From contig JAITEZ010000414.1 of the NCBI GenBank assembly GCA_031281735.1, positions 1 through 42,629 on the forward strand: a DNA stretch of 42,629 nucleotides, written 5' to 3'. The translations under genes and the position numbers were made by a program. Below are positions 19,602 to 29,182 of the stretch, one piece after another. Source of the DNA: Deltaproteobacteria bacterium. GTDB lineage: Bacteria > Desulfobacterota > Desulfarculia > Adiutricales > Adiutricaceae. How positions within the stretch are numbered: the first letter of the stretch is position 1; every line of letters starts with the position of its first letter. The notes beneath the pieces are model-generated. The model was given only the letters and a program-made list of their open reading frames with translations, was not told where the DNA came from and did not search any database.

Positions 19602-19790
19602 GGAGCCAGGGATATAAACGGATCACACTGTTAAGCGACGCCCATTTCTCTTCCCCTGCCGTTCGCCCACCCATCATTCATCATGACTCACGCTCCCCCT
19701 GGCGGCAATCTTTAACCAGTTCCCACCCCCCATGGCGTCGTATAATTCAGGCGGGCTGAGGCCGAAAGGCCTCGCCCGCCTGAGTGTTTC
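19602..19790 (+). ncRNA. Candidate orphan small RNA
   Basis: Downstream of the promoter above; gccaggg(19604-19610)/ccctggc(19697-19703) closing helix; C-rich single-stranded tracts; ends at a 16-bp GAAA-capped hairpin (19747-19783). No convincing ORF. Confidence 0.35.
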
Positions 19791-20151
19791 GGGGGGGTAG
19801 CCGTTCCGGCGCGGGATTAGCGATGCGGAAGGGGGGGGCGGTGCTACGCCGTCCCGGCGGCGCGGCCGGTTTCCGCGCGGAAGCTATTTCCCCGCCGCGG
19901 GTTCGGTGAGATTGATCTCGGTTCCCGCCCGGGGATATGATTAAGACCCGTCCCCTGCTTGCCGCGACGGCGAGTCCGGGGTTACGGTAAATTCGCGGTT
20001 CATCCGCTGGCGGCCTGCGCAGGGTCTTCCGCGACCCGCCAGGGCGTCGCGTTCCTGGCGGGGAAGTCTAACCGGCGCATGCCCTGCCTGCGGGCCGTTC
20101 CGCGGCTTCGCGGCGCAGGGATCCGCAGGGCCTTCCGGAGGCAGCGTACCC

Positions 20152-20242
20152 CCCTCATTCCGTGAAGGCAAGGATTTGTGGCTCTCACTGGGAAGGCCAG
20201 GGGCTTGGCCCTCATTCCAGGAAGGCCAGGAGCTTGGCCTCC
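20152..20242. repeat. Three imperfect tandem repeats of about 28 bp overlapping the ribE stop codon
   Basis: Minus strand: gccaagctcctggccttcctggaatgagg / gccaagcccctggccttcccagtgaga / gccacaaatccttgccttcacggaatgagg. Confidence 0.75.
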
Positions 20243-20886
20243 GGTGGAGCCGCAGGCTCCGGGGCCGCGCCGTCCCCCGCCTGCCGGGAGGCTTCCGCCT
20301 CCCTGCCTGGGAGGAGGGCCTCCACGTAGCGGGCGACGAGATCGGCTTCCAGGTTCACCACGTCGCCGGGATGCAGGTCGCCCAGTGTGGTGGCGGTGAG
20401 GGTCTGGGGTATGACGTTGACGTCGAAGGCCCCGCTGCCCGCGGCGTTCACGGTGAGGCTCACCCCGTCCACGCAGACGGAGCCCTTGGGGATTATCAGC
20501 CGCGCTATCCCTGCGGGGGCCCGGAAGGAGAGGCGAACGCTCCTGCCGTCCCTGGCGGCGGAGAGGGTCTCCCCCAGGCCGTCGACATGCCCGGAGACCA
20601 GGTGCCCCCCCAGGCGGTCGGAGAGACGGAGGGCCCTTTCCAGATTCACGCGGCGGGCGGTCGCCAGGGTCGAGCGGGAAAGGGTCTCGGCGGATGCGAA
20701 GGCCTCGAAGGAGCCGCCGTCCAGGAGCCGGGTCACGGTGAGGCAGACGCCGGAGACACAGACGCTCTCTCCCAGGATCAGGGGGGACTCCCAGGCGAAG
20801 CCTGGGGCTAGCGTGAGAGTGGCGTCCGGGCCGGCCCTCCTGAGGGAGGCGATCCTGCCGGTCCCGTGGACGAGGCCGGTGAACAT
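20212..20886 (-). CDS. ribE: Riboflavin synthase, alpha subunit
   Basis: MFTGLVHGTGRIASL, LGESVCVSGVCLTVTRL, DRLGGHLVSGHVDGLGET, IPKGSVCVDGVSLTVN, GDVVNLEADLVARYVEALL. Confidence 0.93.
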   Translation of the reverse strand: MFTGLVHGTGRIASLRRAGPDATLTLAPGFAWESPLILGESVCVSGVCLTVTRLLDGGSFEAFASAETLSRSTLATARRVNLERALRLSDRLGGHLVSGHVDGLGETLSAARDGRSVRLSFRAPAGIARLIIPKGSVCVDGVSLTVNAAGSGAFDVNVIPQTLTATTLGDLHPGDVVNLEADLVARYVEALLPGREAEASRQAGDGAAPEPAAPPEAKLLAFLE

Positions 20887-21088
20887 GGCTATCCTTTCCG
20901 CCGGGGGCGGTCTGTCGAGGGGGGCGGGCGGGCAGGCGAGCGACCCCGCGCAGACGCCTTCCGCGACGGCCGCCGCCGCGGGGCCGGCCGCGCGCCCGTG
21001 CATCGCGGGAACCCTGGCCGGGCCGTCCCGTTCCGTCGGCAAGGCGGCCCGGGTGACGGGATGCCTGACGGCCCGGACGGCGGCCGTC

Positions 21089-22285
21089 CTAGCCCTCCTC
21101 TTCCAGGTGACCGGAGGGGCCGTCCTCAGGGAGGTCGAGGAAGCCGGGGGGCGGGGTGAAGGCCCCCTGGGGCCGGACGACGAAGTGGATGTCCGGGCCC
21201 TTGCGGGCGATGCGCAGGATTTCTGCCCCCCTGGCATCGGTGAGCTTCTCCACCCCCGCGCCCCCCAGCATGCTGGGGGCGTCCTGGCCGCCCAGGAACA
21301 TGGGGGCGATGAAGACGTGGACGAGGTCGGCCACCCCTTCGTCCAAAAGCGCCGAGGCGGCCAGGGTGGCCCCTGGCTCGATGAGGACGCTCTGGACCTC
21401 CAGCTCTCCCAGGGCCTCCAGGACCTTCCCCAGGGAGAGGCGGCCGCGCCCGTCCCAGGGGATGTGGATGACGCGCACGCCCGCTGCCGAGAGCTCGGCC
21501 ACGGCAGCGGGCGGCGCGTCCGGGGCGCAGAAGCTGACGGTGGGCCCCCCGTAGGAGGGATCGAAGAGCTTCAGGGAGGCGGGGAGCCTCAGGCCCGGAT
21601 CGAGCACGCAGCGCATGGGCTCGCGGTGCATCTTGCGGCGGCCCCAGGGCCGCGCGGAGAGTTCCGGGTCGTCCTTTGCGGCGGTGGCCCGGCCGATGAG
21701 GATGGCGTCAACCCCCGCGCGCAGGTGGTGGCTGTAGTTGCGGGCGACCTTGGAGCTGATCCAGCGGGAGTCGCCGGCGCGGGTGGCGATCTTGCCGTCC
21801 AGGCTAGCCGCGGTCTTGAGGATCACGAAAGGCCTGCGGGTGAACTGCCACTTGACGAAGAACTGGTTGAGGTCGTAGGCCTCGCGGGCCAGGAGGCCCC
21901 GGCGGGTCTCCACCCCGGCGTCCTCCAGAGCCTGGGCCCCCCCCCGCGCCTGCGGGTTGGGGTCGGGTATGGAGTAGTAGACCTTCTCGATGCCGGCGGC
22001 AACTATCAGGTCGGTGCAAGGCCCGGTGCGGCCGGTGTGTCGGCAGGGCTCGAGGTTGACGTAGAGCTCCGCCCCAACGGTCTGCCTTTTGCCGGCGGCC
22101 GCGAGGGCCGCCGCCTCGGCGTGGGGGAGCCCGGGGCCCGAATGCCAGCCGGTGGAGACGATTTTCCCCTTCCTGACGATCACCGCGCCCACCAGGGGAT
22201 TGGGCGAGACGAGGCCCCAGCCGCGCCTCGCGAGCCGCAGGGCCTCCTTCATGAAGGTTCTCTCTTTGTCTGTCCAATGGATCAT
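21089..22285 (-). CDS. ribD: Bifunctional diaminohydroxyphosphoribosylaminopyrimidine deaminase / 5-amino-6-(5-phosphoribosylamino)uracil reductase
   Basis: MKEALRLARRGWGLVSPNPLVGAVIV, HAEAAAL, NLEPCRHTGRTGPC, RPFVILKTAASLDGKIATRAGDSRWISS. Confidence 0.93.
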   Translation of the reverse strand: MIHWTDKERTFMKEALRLARRGWGLVSPNPLVGAVIVRKGKIVSTGWHSGPGLPHAEAAALAAAGKRQTVGAELYVNLEPCRHTGRTGPCTDLIVAAGIEKVYYSIPDPNPQARGGAQALEDAGVETRRGLLAREAYDLNQFFVKWQFTRRPFVILKTAASLDGKIATRAGDSRWISSKVARNYSHHLRAGVDAILIGRATAAKDDPELSARPWGRRKMHREPMRCVLDPGLRLPASLKLFDPSYGGPTVSFCAPDAPPAAVAELSAAGVRVIHIPWDGRGRLSLGKVLEALGELEVQSVLIEPGATLAASALLDEGVADLVHVFIAPMFLGGQDAPSMLGGAGVEKLTDARGAEILRIARKGPDIHFVVRPQGAFTPPPGFLDLPEDGPSGHLEEEG

Positions 22286-23727
22286 AACCCCCCCAGGGGC
22301 TCCGGGGAAGGCCCGGGGCCAGGTTTGCGCGCCGGCGTCGCGGGACTTGGTACGCTAAAGGTTCCCACAAACCCGGGAGCTTTTCAAGGGGCGGGGCCGT
22401 CCGCCGGACGCGCCCTTACGGCTCCCCGGCACCTGGAGGGACGCGGATCCCTGGCGCGGGAGGGGGGGGCGCGCCCGGGCGGCGCCGGCGTCTGGATACC
22501 CGCGTCCGGAGCGGTTTCAGGGGGGCAGGGCGATGCCGGGCTACGCTCGGAGGGCCCGGCGAGGGCCGCCGGGGAATCCGTCCCGGGCGGGGGGCCAGGG
22601 GTGCCCGCGCCGCTTCCGGGGAGGCGGGAAGGCAACCCCTTGGGCCTCAAGAGGACGGGCTGCACCGGAGGCCGGAGGGGTCGTATTGTGCTGCGAACGT
22701 GGGATTGCGGGGGGGCTTCACGGGCGAGGGGAAGGCAGCGGGCGGCGCACCAGGGTCCTGGCAGGGGCGGATGCTGGGGTTAGATGCTAGAATTAATTAA
22801 AAACCTCAAAAAAAATCGGAGGTTTTGTGAGAAGTTATAATTAATATTTTTATGCATATTAGGTATATATTACAAAAGCGCTTAGCGCTCCTCGCGGAGG
22901 GCTCGGAAACGCGGAACGCCTTTTCATGAAAGGGGAACAGAGACTGACGGGAATAAAATCTGCCAAGAGTGAGCTTTTGAGACTTTACGGTGACAATTTA
23001 TACAATAAGGGGGTGAGCCGGAAAAGATAGTTGCGCTATTTGGATAATTAGGTATAATTAGTGGCTAGGTAATCTTGATCTTAGCCGTTTGGCGCAATCA
23101 GGCATCCCGGCCCTCCTCGCGGGAGGGTCTCGAACCCTTCCCGCGAAGCCTGTTCCTCCCCTTGCAGGCAAGCCACGCCCTAGCGGGGCTTCCGGCCGGC
23201 CGGGGCGTCTTACAAACCGCCGGATAGGCACGCCCGCCCCCCCTGCCCGGGGAGGCGCGTGCGCCTCCCCGGGGCCCCCACCAGGCGGGCCCCGGCGGAC
23301 ACGGAGACCGGAGACGGCCTCCAGCGGGGTCCCGCCCGGACGCTGCCTCCGGGCATCGCCAGGCGCCCCGGCGGGGGACGCGTCACCGCGCGGCTGGCCG
23401 CGCACCGCCAGCCCCCCAGGGCCGCTATCCGGCGCCCGCAGGGCCCGCCGCCAGCGGCGTGCCGGGAGGCCTCGCCGCCGGGATCGCCTCGCCAGACGTC
23501 TCCCGCCAGACGGCCGGGTCCGGTCCCCCCGTCCCGGTCCGGCCTCCGGCGGGCGCAGGCCCTCCCCGGCGGCCGCGGCGGGAGTCCCTCCCGTCCGCCT
23601 GAAGGCGCGGCCGTCAGCCTCAGAATCCCTCACCTCCCGCCCCGGGGCCGGGCCCTGGCGGGGCAGCCGTCAACATGGCCGGGGCCGTGACGCCCTGGCG
23701 GACCTTACCCCATGAGGAGTGATTCCC

Positions 23728-24222
23728 ATGAAGTGCCCTTACTGCGGCAAGTTGGACAACAAGGTGCTCGATTCCAGACTCAGCCGTGAGAACGCCGCCA
23801 TCCGCAGGCGGAGGGTCTGCACCGCCTGCAACCACCGCTTCACCACCTACGAGAGGGTGGAGGAGCAGACCCCGATGCTCATCAAGAACGACGGCCGCCG
23901 CGAGGCGTACAACCGCGCCAAGCTGAAGAAGGGCATCATGATGGCCGCACAGAAGAGGCCCATCGCGGTCTCCACCATCGACGCCTTCATCGACGAGCTC
24001 GAGCGCAAGCTCCAGGAGGCCAACTACAAGGAGATCCCCACCCGCGAGATCGGCGAGAGGGTGGTGGATTTCCTGCGTAAGCTCGACCCGGTGGCCTACA
24101 TCCGCTTCGCCTCGGTCTACCGGAACTACACCCTCGAGGACTTCGAGCGCGAGCTCAAGGGCCTTAACCTGCTCTCCGGCGGGCACCGCCAGGAAACGAA
24201 CCACAGCCAGCTTAAGCAGTAG
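23728..24222 (+). CDS. nrdR: Transcriptional repressor NrdR
   Basis: MKCPYCGKLDNKVLDSRLSRENAAIRRRRVCTACNHRFTTYERVE zinc ribbon and ATP-cone. Confidence 0.95.
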   Translation: MKCPYCGKLDNKVLDSRLSRENAAIRRRRVCTACNHRFTTYERVEEQTPMLIKNDGRREAYNRAKLKKGIMMAAQKRPIAVSTIDAFIDELERKLQEANYKEIPTREIGERVVDFLRKLDPVAYIRFASVYRNYTLEDFERELKGLNLLSGGHRQETNHSQLKQ

Positions 24223-24274
24223 GAGGGGAGGCTGGGGGGGCGCGCAGCCCTCCCGCCCGCCCCGCGCAAGCGAG

Positions 24275-24301
24275 AAGGCCCCTCCCGGCGGAGGGGCTTT
24301 T
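24275..24301 (+). terminator. Rho-independent terminator after nrdR
   Basis: gcccctcc-cggc-ggaggggc followed by TTTT. Confidence 0.8.
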
Positions 24302-24649
24302 CATTGCGGGGGCGCCTTTTCGCCTGCCGGGGGAGGCAGGGTCGGACTCTCGGTACGCCTACCCATTCCTGCCCCCCCTCCTGTGGCAGGCCGCCGGCCC
24401 TCTCCCTCCGGCCGGGGGGTGACCGCCGTCCCGCCGGTCCGTCCCGCGGTGCCTCCCCGCGGCCCAGGGGCACGGCCGCGGTGAAAACCCGCTGGACTTT
24501 TCCGGGGGCGGCAGTTAATATGACAATCGTCCCGCAGGGCGATTCCCCGCACGGCGCGATTCCCCGCACGGCGGCCTCAGGGGTTATGACCGCAAGGATT
24601 CCCCGGTGCGCGGATCCGGCGGCGCCGTTGCGGCGGGCGCCCCGGCACG

Positions 24650-25906
24650 ATGGTTTACCCCGCCGCAGGCCCAAGGTCTGTATCCACCGTGTCCCCCGCC
24701 AACAAACTCGATCCGAAACTCAAGCCCGATGCTTCCGGCGTGGGATACGCCGCCGGGATGTCTGGCTTCGAAGAGCTCATGGAGGCCACCTACCAGACGG
24801 CCAAGCGCCTCCTGCCCTTCCTGGCCAAGCGCCGCATCCCGCTCACGCCCTACAACTACCGCCTCTTCTACGACTATTTCGCGGGGAATGACGACAGGCT
24901 CCGGGAGCGGCTGGACGAGATCCTGCGCAACAACACGGTCATGAGCCCCGAGCTTTCGGAGCGGCTCTACCACGAGTTCTACGACTTCATAGGTGACAGC
25001 GCGCGCAGGCTCACCCTGGTGGGCGAGAAGATTGGCAACATCAGCCAGGATCTGGAGGCCAACCTGGGCCGGACGCTGGACTCCACCGGCCGCTACGGGC
25101 AGATGCTCTCGGACACCGCCTCGCGCATGGCGGCGCCCGGCATCGCCGACGGCAGGATCAAGGAGCTCATGGAAGGGCTCATCAACGAGACCCGCGCCGC
25201 CATGAGCGACCAGTCGGACCTGGCGGGCCACATCGGCGAGGCCAACGGCATCATAGCCGCGCTCACCCGAGAGTTACGGGATCAGACGCGGCTCGCCTCG
25301 GTGGACGAGCTAACCCAGCTCTACAACCGCAGGTACCTCACGCTCCAGTTCGCGAGCCTCGTGGAGAAGGGAGGGGACGATCTGCTCCTGAGCATCGTCA
25401 TCTTCGATCTCGACCGCTTCAAGGCCGTGAACGACACCTACGGCCACAACATAGGCGACCGGGTGCTCCTGGTCTGCGCCAAGATCATCCAGAACCACGC
25501 GGCGCCCGGGGGGCATCTCGCCTGCCGCTACGGTGGCGAGGAGTTCGTGCTCATGTGCCCGGGGCTCCCCCTGGAGGGGGCGTGCGAGATAGGCGAGGCG
25601 GTTCGCCGCCAGGTGGAGGGCACCGCCATCCAGATCCGCGGGAACCTCCTGCCCGTCACCCTGAGCGGTGGCGTCGCCCAGTTCCGCCCCGGCGAGTCCT
25701 TCGAGTCCATGGTCGAGCGCGCCGACCGGGCCCTGTACCGCGCCAAGAGCGGGGGACGCAACCGGATCGTCCCCGAGGACGACCTGGCGGACGAGGCCGG
25801 GGACGTCGGATGCGTCGCCGCCTGCGACCTCCGTCGCCCGGCGGCGGCCGCCGGGTCGGCGGGCGGGCATCCAGGGACGGTCGGGGGAAAGGCCCCTCCC
25901 GCGTGA
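24650..25906 (+). CDS. GGDEF-domain diguanylate cyclase
   Basis: ASVDELTQLYNRRYLTLQF, IVIFDLDRFKAVNDTYGHNIGDRVL, CRYGGEEFVLMCPG. Confidence 0.9.
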   Translation: MVYPAAGPRSVSTVSPANKLDPKLKPDASGVGYAAGMSGFEELMEATYQTAKRLLPFLAKRRIPLTPYNYRLFYDYFAGNDDRLRERLDEILRNNTVMSPELSERLYHEFYDFIGDSARRLTLVGEKIGNISQDLEANLGRTLDSTGRYGQMLSDTASRMAAPGIADGRIKELMEGLINETRAAMSDQSDLAGHIGEANGIIAALTRELRDQTRLASVDELTQLYNRRYLTLQFASLVEKGGDDLLLSIVIFDLDRFKAVNDTYGHNIGDRVLLVCAKIIQNHAAPGGHLACRYGGEEFVLMCPGLPLEGACEIGEAVRRQVEGTAIQIRGNLLPVTLSGGVAQFRPGESFESMVERADRALYRAKSGGRNRIVPEDDLADEAGDVGCVAACDLRRPAAAAGSAGGHPGTVGGKAPPA

Positions 25907-26532
25907 TAATCGCCATAAACCCCGACTTCCCCCAGGGCAGGCTCCTGGAGCGCGTGGCGGGTATCCTGAGGGACGGCGGGCTCATCGCCTACCCCACGGA
26001 CACCCAGTACGGGATCGGTTGCGATCTGCGCAGGAAGAAGTCCATAGAGCGGCTCTACCGGCTCAAGCAGCGAAGCGTGAAGAGGCCCTTCACCTTCATC
26101 TGCGCCGACCTCAAGCACATCTCGGAGTACGCCAGGGTCTCGGACTTCGCCTACCGCACCATCCGCCGGATTCTCCCCGGGCCCTTCACGGTGGTGCTCC
26201 CCGGCACGCGCCTGGTCCCCCAGATCATGCTCTCGCGCCGCCACGAGTGCGGCCTGAGGGTTCCCGGCCACAACATACCCATCGGCATCGTGAAGTCCCT
26301 GGGAAGCCCCATCATCAGCACCTCGGCCTCGCTCCCCCGTCCGGGGGCCGACCCGGGGGACGAGGCCGACGCCCTCCCGGCGGCGACCGATCCCGCAGAG
26401 ATAGAGGAGCTCTTCAAGGGGAGCCTGGACGCCGTGGTGGACGGCGGGCCCGTGCCCGGCCGGGACTCCACCGTGCTTTCCCTCGTGGACGACGAGCCCG
26501 TGATCCTGCGGCAGGGGCTGGGGGTGTTCTGA
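25903..26532 (+). CDS. L-threonylcarbamoyladenylate synthase family protein (Sua5/YciO/YrdC)
   Basis: GGLIAYPTDTQYGIGCDL, KRPFTFICADLKHISEYA, ILPGPFTVVLPGTRLVP, SPIISTSASLP. GTG start overlapping the upstream stop (GTGA). Confidence 0.9.
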   Translation: MIIAINPDFPQGRLLERVAGILRDGGLIAYPTDTQYGIGCDLRRKKSIERLYRLKQRSVKRPFTFICADLKHISEYARVSDFAYRTIRRILPGPFTVVLPGTRLVPQIMLSRRHECGLRVPGHNIPIGIVKSLGSPIISTSASLPRPGADPGDEADALPAATDPAEIEELFKGSLDAVVDGGPVPGRDSTVLSLVDDEPVILRQGLGVF

Positions 26533-26561
26533 GGGGCGGACTCCCCGTGTCAGCGCCCGGC

Positions 26562-26591
26562 TTGACAACGCCGCGCCGATAGTCCTATCCT
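26562..26591 (+). promoter_or_regulatory. Putative sigma70 promoter upstream of metN
   Basis: TTGACA-N18-TATCCT. Confidence 0.5.
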
Positions 26592-26662
26592 CAAGTCAGG
26601 CGGCGCCGCTCGGGTGCCGCGTCCGGCGGGGACTCTCCCGCGTCGGCTGATCTGACCTCATG

Positions 26663-26717
26663 AAGGCCGAAAACCTGTTCCGGGAGCCCTTCCGGGGACC
26701 CTGGGGTTTTCGGTCTT
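26663..26717 (+). promoter_or_regulatory. Structured metN 5' leader hairpin (13-bp stem, one G-U)
   Basis: aaggccgaaaacc ... ggttttcggtctt within a roughly 250-nt leader. Confidence 0.45.
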
Positions 26718-26845
26718 GCCGTTTCTGGGGCGGGCGCCGCCGGGACGGCCGTGCCGGGCGGGCCGCGCGCCGGGGCGGTTGCCGCGGCGGCACTGGGATC
26801 CGCAGGCGGCCGCCGACCCCTGGGGGCCGGGCGGGGAGAGGGGCG

Positions 26846-27865
26846 ATGCCTCTTATCGAGATCAAGGGACTCCGCAAGATCTTCGGGAACGGCATGGGCG
26901 CCGTCGAGGCCCTGCGCGGGGTGGATCTCGAGGTGGCCGAGGGCGAGATCTTCGGGGTGGTGGGCCTCTCCGGGGCCGGCAAGAGCACCCTCGTGCGGTG
27001 CATAAACCTCCTGGAGCGACCGGACGCGGGCACGGTGTCCGTGGCGGGAAGGGACATGACCTCGCTCTCCGGCCGCGAGCTGCGGCTCGCGCGGCGCTCC
27101 ATGGGCATGATCTTCCAGTCCTTCAACCTCCTCTCGTCGCGCACGGCCGCGGGCAACGTCTCCTTCCCGCTGGAGGCCGCGGGCGCGGACCGCGTGGCCG
27201 TCCGGACGCGGGTGCAGGAACTCCTGGATCTCGTGGGGCTTTCCGACAAGGCCGGGAGCTACCCCTCCCAGCTCTCGGGAGGGCAGAAGCAGCGGGTGGG
27301 CATAGCCCGCGCGCTAGCCAACGATCCGCGGATACTCCTCTGCGACGAGGCCACCAGCGCCCTGGATCCCCAGACCACGGCGAGCATCCTCGCGCTCATC
27401 TCCGACATCCAGAGGCGGCTGGGGCTCACGGTCGTCATAATCACCCACGAGATGAAGGTCATAACCGAGATCTGCGACCGGGTGGCCGTGATGGAGGACG
27501 GCTCGGTGGTGGAGGAGGGGCCGGTGGCCGAGGTCTTCACGCGGCCGCGGCACCCCGTCACCCGGGGCTTCGTGGAGACGGTGCTCAAGAGCGAGTCCGG
27601 GCTTCTCGAGAGCGGCTACGCGCCCAAGGGGAGGCTCCTGCGGGTTCGCATGACCGGGGATGCCGTCCAGTCGCCGATCACCGGCGATGTGGCGCGGCTC
27701 TTCGGGGTCTCACCCGTCATCCTCCAGGCCCATGTGGACCGCATCAAGGAGACCCCCTTCGGGTCGCTTCTTCTGGATCTCCAGGGCCCTCCCGACAAGG
27801 TGGAGCAGGCCTCGGCCTGGCTCGCCGAGAGGAGCGGCACCATGCTGGTGGAGACCCTCAACTGA
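26846..27865 (+). CDS. metN: Methionine ABC transporter ATP-binding protein
   Basis: MPLIEIKGLRKIF, Walker A GLSGAGKSTLVRC, RSMGMIFQSFNLLSSRTAAGNVSFPLE, LSGGQKQRVGIARALANDPRILLCDEATSALDPQTT, C-terminal NIL-type domain. Confidence 0.93.
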   Translation: MPLIEIKGLRKIFGNGMGAVEALRGVDLEVAEGEIFGVVGLSGAGKSTLVRCINLLERPDAGTVSVAGRDMTSLSGRELRLARRSMGMIFQSFNLLSSRTAAGNVSFPLEAAGADRVAVRTRVQELLDLVGLSDKAGSYPSQLSGGQKQRVGIARALANDPRILLCDEATSALDPQTTASILALISDIQRRLGLTVVIITHEMKVITEICDRVAVMEDGSVVEEGPVAEVFTRPRHPVTRGFVETVLKSESGLLESGYAPKGRLLRVRMTGDAVQSPITGDVARLFGVSPVILQAHVDRIKETPFGSLLLDLQGPPDKVEQASAWLAERSGTMLVETLN

Positions 27866-28044
27866 GGGCGGCGGGGACGGCGGGCCGGGACGCCGGCCGG
27901 GACGCGCCTGCGGCGGTTCCCGCCGCCGCAGGACTCCAGGATCCCGCCGATCCCTGATCCCCGCTCCTTCCACTGGTCCCCGCTCCTTCCACTGGTCCCC
28001 TGATAAGGCTGACCTGAACCGCCGCCGCACGGAGCCACGCAGAC

Positions 28045-28704
28045 ATGCTCCTGACAGTCCAGCAACTCTTGATGCTCAAGAAGGCGTCCCTCGAGACCCT
28101 TTACATGGTCTCGGTCACTACGGCCTTCACGGTGCTCGCGGGCGTGCCGCTGGGCGTGCTGCTGGTGGTGGTGCGTCCCGGCCACATCCTGGAGAACCGC
28201 TGGGTCTACCGTATCGTCGGGCTGATAGTGAACGCCACCCGCTCGGTGCCCTTCCCCATCTTCATCGTCTTCGTGATCCCTCTCACGCGTCTCATCGTAG
28301 GCACGAGCATCGGCTCCACCGCGGTGATAGTCCCCCTGACGCTGGCGGCCTTCGTGCTCATGGCCAGGCTCACCGAGACCTGCCTGCTGGAGGTGCCTCA
28401 CGGGATCATCGAGGCGGCCCAGTCCATGGGGGCTTCCTCCTGGCGCATCATAACCCGCGTGCTCCTGCCCGAGGCCCTTCCCGGGCTCCTCATGGCCGTC
28501 ACCATCGCCATAGTGACCCTCATCAGCTATTCGGCGATGGCCGGCATGGTGGGGGGAGGGGGCCTGGGCGATCTGGCCATCCGTTACGGCTATCACCGCT
28601 ACCAGACCGACATCATGTGGGCGACGGTCCTGATCCTGGTCCTGGTGGTGCAGCTCGTGCAGCACGTGGGGGACAAGCTCGTCCTGAGGTTTTCGCGGAG
28701 GTGA
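28045..28704 (+). CDS. metI: Methionine ABC transporter permease
   Basis: TLYMVSVTTAFTVLAGVPLGVLLV, NATRSVPFPIFIVFVIPLTRLIVGTSIGSTAVIVPLTLAA, EAAQSMGASSWRIITRVLLPEALPGLLMAVTIAIVTLISYSAMAGMVGGGGLGDLAIRYGYHRY. Confidence 0.93.
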   Translation: MLLTVQQLLMLKKASLETLYMVSVTTAFTVLAGVPLGVLLVVVRPGHILENRWVYRIVGLIVNATRSVPFPIFIVFVIPLTRLIVGTSIGSTAVIVPLTLAAFVLMARLTETCLLEVPHGIIEAAQSMGASSWRIITRVLLPEALPGLLMAVTIAIVTLISYSAMAGMVGGGGLGDLAIRYGYHRYQTDIMWATVLILVLVVQLVQHVGDKLVLRFSRR

Positions 28705-28900
28705 GGGGCCCCGGCCCCGCCGGGGGCTCCCGCGCTGACCGCTGAGGCCGCCCCGCCCTGCCGGGCGGTCGCGGCCGGCCCCCCTCCGGGGAGGGCCCGC
28801 CGGAGAGGGACGCCCGGCCCCTGCGGGGAGGGAGTCCCGGAAGCCCGCGCACCCGATACCCCTTGCCGATCGTCAGGGACCGGAGGGGGGCGCCGGGGCC

Positions 28901-28942
28901 TCCTTCCGCCTTCCGCCTTCCGCCTTACGCCTTACGACTTCC
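28901..28942. repeat. Heptanucleotide microsatellite (CTTCCGC/CTTACGC)n
   Basis: tccttccgccttccgccttccgccttacgccttacgacttcc. Confidence 0.85.
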
Positions 28943-28960
28943 ATCCTCCGCCCCTCGCCG

Positions 28961-28998
28961 CCCGGAGCTGCCCCGGAGCTGCCCCGGAGCTGCCCCGG
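28961..28998. repeat. 11-bp tandem repeat (CCCCGGAGCTG)x3
   Basis: cccggagctgccccggagctgccccggagctgcccc. Confidence 0.9.
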
Positions 28999-29182
28999 GG
29001 CGGTCTCGTCCGTCACGCGCCCGGGCGAGGCGCGGGGGGGCGCCATGCGCCCCCGCCGCATGCTCGGGCCTGCGGCCCGGGAAACCCGCCCATGCCCGCC
29101 GCGAGGAAGCCCCTGGCGGCGGGGCCGCCCGGCGCCTGCCGCCAAGAGGCCGGCGCCGGTCAGAAACACAGGGAGAAACCCA

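Noticed and set aside
22286-22400. FMN riboswitch upstream of ribD
   Set aside because: No recognisable RFN core on the minus strand in this leader.
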